Shown here in pieces: positions 60,301-64,000 of a stretch of DNA of 64,000 nucleotides (its first letter is position 1; every line of letters starts with the position of its first letter). The DNA is taken from the NCBI GenBank assembly GCA_023105745.1, contig JALGQZ010000005.1, positions 61,246,019 through 61,310,018 of the forward strand, given 5' to 3'. The position numbers and the translations under genes were made by a program. The notes under the pieces are model-generated. The model was not told where the DNA came from. It was given only the letters and a program-made list of their open reading frames with translations, and did not search any database. Source of the stretch: Austropuccinia psidii (taxonomy: Eukaryota; Basidiomycota; Pucciniomycetes; Pucciniales; Sphaerophragmiaceae).

Positions 60301-62597
60301 TGTCCCTTGGAATTGATAAAAACAAAGTTGCAGCAGTATTGTTAAAACCCATGCCTCAGAATAAGAAGGAAATTCAGTCATTCTTAGGTTTTGCAGGATA
60401 TTACAGGCAACACATTAAAGACTTTGCATCCATAGCAAGACCACTTTATAAGTTGTGTGACAAAGACACAGTATTTGAGATGACTGTTGACAGAGTCAAA
60501 GCTTTTGAGTCTCTAAGAGAAGCATTGACCACTGCTCCACTCTTACTGATGCCAGACTTTAAATTGCCTTTCAAACTGTATATTGATGCATCAGGGGATG
60601 GACTAGGTGCTGCACTTCACCAAGTTCAGATCATAATTGACAAACCTGTAGAAGGACCAATATGTTTCATATCCAGGCAAATCAAACCAACTGAAGCCAG
60701 ATATGGAGCAAGTCAAATGGAATGTCTATGCCTTGTCTGGGCCTTAGAGAAATTGAACTATTTCTTAGAGGGATGTGTTTTTGAAGTAATAACAGATTGT
60801 ACAGCTGTGAAATCACTTTTGAACATGAAAACACCTAACAGACACATGCTCAGATGGCAAATAGCCATACAAGAATACAGAGGCAATATGACTATTGTTC
60901 ATAAGGATGGGAATATTCATAAGAATGCAGATGGACTAAGCAGATGGCCATTACCAAATAACATTGATAATCCTGCTTATGTTCCAGAAGAAGCTTCACC
61001 ACAAATTCCAATAGAAGGAATAAGTGTTACAGACTTGAACACCACCTTCTTTGAAGAAGTCAGAAATACTTACACTCAAGATAAGAATTGTAGCATCTTA
61101 TGCCAATTACTTAACAAAGACTGTAAAGACAACTCTCTAATACATGCCTTGGATGAAGTATGGAGAAAATCTTATAATGAAGGAAGATTTCACCTACTGG
61201 ATGGTATAATTTACCACAGAACCAAGCACACATGTGTCATGACAGTTGTAGACAGGTCATTAATCAATCTTGTACTTAAAGAATGCCATGATAGTCCCTT
61301 TTCAGGACATCTTTCTGAAGACAGAACAAGAGAGAAAGTGAAGACCTGCATATGGTGGCCAATGTGGCAAAAAGATGTTGCAGAATATTGCAAAACCTGT
61401 GACAGATGCCAAAAGGCAAATAAATCCACTGGCAAAAGACTTGGAAATATGATGAAAATCCAAGAACCAAACAGACCTTGGGAAATTGTCCATATGGATT
61501 GGGTAACTGGCCTACCACCAGGAGGTTACAGGAGCTATAATGCTTGCCTAGTAATTGTGGACAGATTCAGTAAAACTCCAATCTTTTTACCATGTCACAA
61601 AGATGATACAGCCATGGATACAGCTCTTCTGATATGGAAGAGAGTAGTGTCATGGACTGGGATATTTACAAATATCATCAGTGATAGAGATCCCAAATTC
61701 ACTTCAGCTCTATGGACAAATCTTCACCAATTATTTGGCACAAAACTGTCTTTCTCTACAGCCTACCACCCACAAACTGATGGTCTGGCTGAAAGAATGA
61801 TCCAAACCTTAGAGGACATGGTGAGAAGATTTTGTGCATATGGCCTTGAATTCAAAGATTGTGATGGATTTACCCATGATTGGTGTACTCTGTTACCAGC
61901 ACTGGAATTAGCATATAAAACATCAATCCATTCCAGTACCAATCAGACTCCTGCTATTCTAGAAAAAGGATGGAACCCCAAGTTACCCCAAGATTCCTTG
62001 AGGAAAGACTTAATTGAAATACATCCCACAGCTGCTAGCTTCAAAGGAATGCTAGACAAAGCCAGAAAGCATGCAGTGAGATGCATGGAGGACTCTTTTG
62101 CATATGCTAAAGACAAATGGGATAAATCTCATGCAACTCCAGATTTCAAAGTGGGGGACCTAGTTCTTGTATCCACCACTAACTTCAATAACATCAAAGG
62201 ATGTAAAAAGTTAAAAGACTCCTTTGCAGGACCTTTTGTGATTAAGGCCCTCCATGGAGAAAATGCTGTTGAAGTAGAGTTATCTGAAGAACTTAGCAAT
62301 AAGCACCCTACATTTCCAGTAAGCTTGATAAAGCCATACAAATCTAGTGATGCTGAGAAATTTCCCTTGAGGAATAAGATTCCCCAAGTTATACCTCCTA
62401 TTGAGACATCTGGTACTAAGAAAATAACCAAAGCTCTTAAAGAAAGGAAATTAAGAACCAAGAAAGTAAGGGAATACCTTGTTAGGTACAGTGACCCAAC
62501 TTGTGAAGATGAATGGTTAGAAGAGAAAGATATACCAGAAGCCACCAAACTCCTGAGGAGATTCATACACACTAGAAACACCAATATTACAAAGTAA
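56673..62597 (+). CDS. Gag-Pol polyprotein of element E
   Basis: An uninterrupted frame of 1974 codons starts at ATG 56673, usable only if the gag intron is retained. Residues 1-221 overlap the second gag frame and are Ser/Gln-rich. A coiled-coil region (about 225-460) precedes a capsid-like region ([17 protein letters not shown]) near 478 and a CCHC knuckle [14 protein letters not shown] near 686. The protease active site reads DPGAFCSC near 807 instead of the usual D-T/S-G. RT YIDDIII is near 1155 and RNase [11 protein letters not shown] near 1302. The integrase zinc finger CKTCDRCQ is near 1574 and the DDE residues are near 1608, 1671 and 1706. A chromo-like [10 protein letters not shown] lies near 1932. 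It is the replicase/integrase of a Ty3/Gypsy element. Confidence 0.93.
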   Translation: MPSTRSGASYNPSSSSQKGNRRDYGRGQPGTEGKGSVDDFQTTKMGHSEADNTILPSKRADTATTSLCGHIQSQPQCIQQCTPIQGVPDPCRPVEELHEFLPDSKKILGPSQHLQIAQWMASIDGEEKHDAFDTRMEEKQPSTSQISAKNSPSGQQQQFQREKAATNSKQGQREGTSPKTLQPGLQNPKDSAGCHGKCISDGQNHDGITEEGGSQIKVPEMISDIFDSIPELYNAINDVKKHLSDKNDTICNNIKTNNLSLCQINETLMFFEKVLRTIKNSNNDNSSNNKINEQSAIIKELTDKYSKFNIDDIIETRIKQAINIIKTDNKKVLDDISNSFTEVKTYTIALKKCFDASQEEVSKLSMKLNQVTADNTRQTELWQELTHKEDMYKIEVINLIQSFQHEYRNSQRCSNNKMNDIEQLLNTLPRMSTPLNQNEGTRISNPQVLDPDNSQLKNELSTSFHNLEPSMGQALLKEVPKLKEWPHFSGEGEYDHMEFIRGIDMIKEDFELPDRLVTARFNTLFTRSAHRWYIKIRQAHGHQSWTWWKTQIINKWANDAWRFKVETAFESAKFNADKDKALPWFCQQKDRLTALYPDMSEFMIHRKILRQCGGDLEHAVKSRTTEQSSAEDIINILEEVTTRTKIGCSRVNLKTRFNTPWKDSVDKNPKENSSNIKYKSADTVRKCHICQSTTHLANTCPKRGKINEIDIEKEPDVEKEDIIEYNSDDKSSIFSESSKDIENINATFDIMESYSHLPQLSNGQVDLSKVQDAQLMKTKPNRGKGYTAGNSCITEVVIDNKPTKLLLDPGAFCSCVGKSFLKTCVPNFEDQLLPIDGIKFNSASNPMKALGIFETNVIFPHINGNLRITVEFVVMENCSSTHFILGNDYLIMYGIDLHNNKDRYFTIGDNKRQKFAFLPFKRQITVNKVSPVNLELEKFKSEQLSEAEISLHLTDKQENELSSLLYDHRGAFATDKEPLGAIIGHEVDIILNIERPYPPLLRRPAYPASPKSREALEIHIKELLDLGVIRKVGHNEEVEITTPVIVAWHNGKSRMVGDFRALNTYTVPDRYPIPKIQIALTQISQAVYITTMDALKGFHQNVVTPRARKYLRIIVHCGVYEYLRMPFGIKNAPSHFQRMMNEIFPEELSEGWLIIYIDDIIICSKTWEEHMYRLSRVLTKIQSVNMKISLKKCHFGFKELKALGHVVSGLSLGIDKNKVAAVLLKPMPQNKKEIQSFLGFAGYYRQHIKDFASIARPLYKLCDKDTVFEMTVDRVKAFESLREALTTAPLLLMPDFKLPFKLYIDASGDGLGAALHQVQIIIDKPVEGPICFISRQIKPTEARYGASQMECLCLVWALEKLNYFLEGCVFEVITDCTAVKSLLNMKTPNRHMLRWQIAIQEYRGNMTIVHKDGNIHKNADGLSRWPLPNNIDNPAYVPEEASPQIPIEGISVTDLNTTFFEEVRNTYTQDKNCSILCQLLNKDCKDNSLIHALDEVWRKSYNEGRFHLLDGIIYHRTKHTCVMTVVDRSLINLVLKECHDSPFSGHLSEDRTREKVKTCIWWPMWQKDVAEYCKTCDRCQKANKSTGKRLGNMMKIQEPNRPWEIVHMDWVTGLPPGGYRSYNACLVIVDRFSKTPIFLPCHKDDTAMDTALLIWKRVVSWTGIFTNIISDRDPKFTSALWTNLHQLFGTKLSFSTAYHPQTDGLAERMIQTLEDMVRRFCAYGLEFKDCDGFTHDWCTLLPALELAYKTSIHSSTNQTPAILEKGWNPKLPQDSLRKDLIEIHPTAASFKGMLDKARKHAVRCMEDSFAYAKDKWDKSHATPDFKVGDLVLVSTTNFNNIKGCKKLKDSFAGPFVIKALHGENAVEVELSEELSNKHPTFPVSLIKPYKSSDAEKFPLRNKIPQVIPPIETSGTKKITKALKERKLRTKKVREYLVRYSDPTCEDEWLEEKDIPEATKLLRRFIHTRNTNITK

Positions 62598-62608
62598 TAT
62601 TCTTTTTT

Positions 62609-62620
62609 AGGGGGAGGGAA
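62609..62620 (+). other. Element E polypurine tract
   Basis: AGGGGGAGGGAA, preceded by a T run, abuts the 3' LTR and is the plus-strand primer site. Confidence 0.8.
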
Positions 62621-64000
62621 TGTGAGCCTTAGAGGTAATTTCATATACCCAAAAGACCACAAATATAAAAAATAACATATTAATATAAATAAAATAAATT
62701 TATTTATATTATTAAAATAAAAATAAAAAATATAAATATAAAATTATATTAAAAATATAATTTTAATTATAATTTAAAAATAAAATTACTTTAAATTTTG
62801 TAAATATAAAATTACATTTATACTTGAAAAATTTAAGTAAAAATGAAATTTTAACAAAATTGTGAAAAAATAAATAAATTTGGAAAAAAGTTAAATAAAA
62901 TTTATTATAACTTTTTATCCAATAAATAAACATATAAATTTTATTTCACCATTGGATTCCTCATAAAAAATCAGGTGGGGTCACCTCTGAGTGAAATTTT
63001 TGTAACTCAACTCTAAATAAGCTTAAATTAAGTTTTTAGTATTTTCAATACAAAAGTTGAAAATCCTCAAAACCTTAATTTAATTCACACCACATGTGGT
63101 GTTAACCATCAATTTTTGTGTTAAAATTGAGGTGTTGTGTTTAGTTTAGAAGTTATGAGGAATTAAAGTATTTTCAATTGAATTCAATTGAAATGTCAAA
63201 ATGTGCGCGTGTATTACATAAGTGAACTTTGATTTACATATGAGGTGTCAATTATTACTGTATTGTACTGTACAATTGAATTGAATTACATGTGTAAATT
63301 ATAAGTATAATACATGATGAGGAATTAAAGGAAAAAATAAATTGGAAAGATTAAATTTGGGGGGGAAAAGGAACTCCAGCTCTAAGGGGGAGCTAGACCC
63401 CCAAAATCCTTGCTGACAGGCGTGGGATGTCAAAATTCACGCAAAAGTTCATCACTTTTGGCCTGGAATTGAGTTACAGGGTCTGTGGACTCAATTGATG
63501 ATGAGGTTTTGATACCAACTGGGGTAGTTTTAGCTGTTGCCAAGAAGGTAAAACTACCCTTAAGATAAAACAATCATAATAAAAACAGTTTTAACTGGTT
63601 TCTACGCCTCTGACACACATTCTGACGTGTTTTGAAGGCTCTAGGCCTGGTATTGCTATAGTAATGGCTGATTTAAGGGTCTAAAATGGCTAAAAATGGC
63701 TAAAAATGGCTTAAACCAGCCCTTTTTGGTCTAAACCAGGGTTCAATGATGCCATAATTGGCTTTTCTGTTGTCAGACTGTTTTTCACGACTGACAAGAG
63801 TAAATTTTACTTTTGGAGTAAGAGAATTGATGGCTATAAAAGAATGTCTTCTTTGCCCCACTTTTCTCCTCATGTTAGAATCTTTTCCTTTTATTAATTA
63901 GTTTAAAACTGTTAAACAAATCAATCAAAGATTCCAACCACCACTTTTAAATCATTTTACTCCTTTTAACCACGTGAAAAAATCATTATAATCATTGTTT
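62621..64000 (+). repeat. Element E 3' LTR, cut by window end
   Basis: The first 1380 bp of an LTR that should be about 1837 bp. It is almost identical to the 5' LTR. About 457 bp, then CATAA and the rest of element D, are expected beyond the window. Confidence 0.92.

Larger units (their letters stand above)
54387..64000 (+). mobile_element. Element E: young Ty3/Gypsy retrotransposon (family I), 3' end beyond window
   Basis: The 5' LTR is 54387-56223 (1837 bp), the internal region has an intact 1974-codon frame, and the 3' LTR starts at 62621 and is cut by the window end after 1380 bp. Over those 1380 bp I count about six differences from the 5' LTR, so insertion was recent. It sits in element D 2 bp from D's polyprotein ATG; the expected 5-bp target duplication is CATAA (54382-54386). 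Confidence 0.95.

Overview
The window looks like intergenic, transposon-built chromatin of a basidiomycete. Best guess is a rust fungus (Pucciniales), possibly Austropuccinia psidii; that identification rests on remembered resemblance of the retroelement proteins and was not checked by a search. Reasons seen in the sequence are short GT-AG introns of about 58-87 bp, AT-rich DNA, a Tnp2/Plavaka-type transposase of the kind common in basidiomycetes, a Rad5/16-like SNF2 ATPase, and long Ty3/Gypsy elements with 1.8-1.9 kb LTRs. I see no ordinary host gene, rRNA, tRNA or CRISPR.

Layout. Two inverted copies of one large DNA transposon flank a retrotransposon cluster: a left copy (1-11567, cut by the window edge) and a right copy (35819-46600, cut by a retroelement). 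Each carries three spliced genes: an SNF2 ATPase, an unrecognised protein of about 620 aa ('ORF-X'), and a transposase of 1021 aa that is intact only in the right copy. After the transposase come a tandem-repeat block, a cluster of short subterminal motifs and an identical terminus beginning CACCAGGGCG.

The centre (11568-35818) is a nest of three Gypsy elements. A (minus strand, decayed) is cut by the left DNA copy. C (plus, decayed) sits in A's LTR. B (plus, 21742-32127, intact 1900-aa polyprotein, 5-bp target duplication TACTC) sits in C. C's 3' LTR is cut by the right DNA copy. To the right, element D (minus, three nonsense codons) lies in the right DNA copy, and element E (plus, intact 1974-aa polyprotein) lies in D, 2 bp upstream of D's polyprotein ATG. 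A, D and E form one family (LTR about 1.84 kb); B and C form a second (LTR about 1.92 kb).

The most striking signal is in the gag region of the Gypsy elements. A 64-65 bp GT-AG intron precedes gag. The ATG of the giant Gag-Pol frame lies inside that intron, exactly 14 nt before the 3' splice site in both B and E. Splicing removes the ATG and joins an upstream exon to a different frame, which encodes a better conserved protein that overlaps the polyprotein for about 600 nt. Retaining or removing one intron would therefore select between two proteins in overlapping frames.
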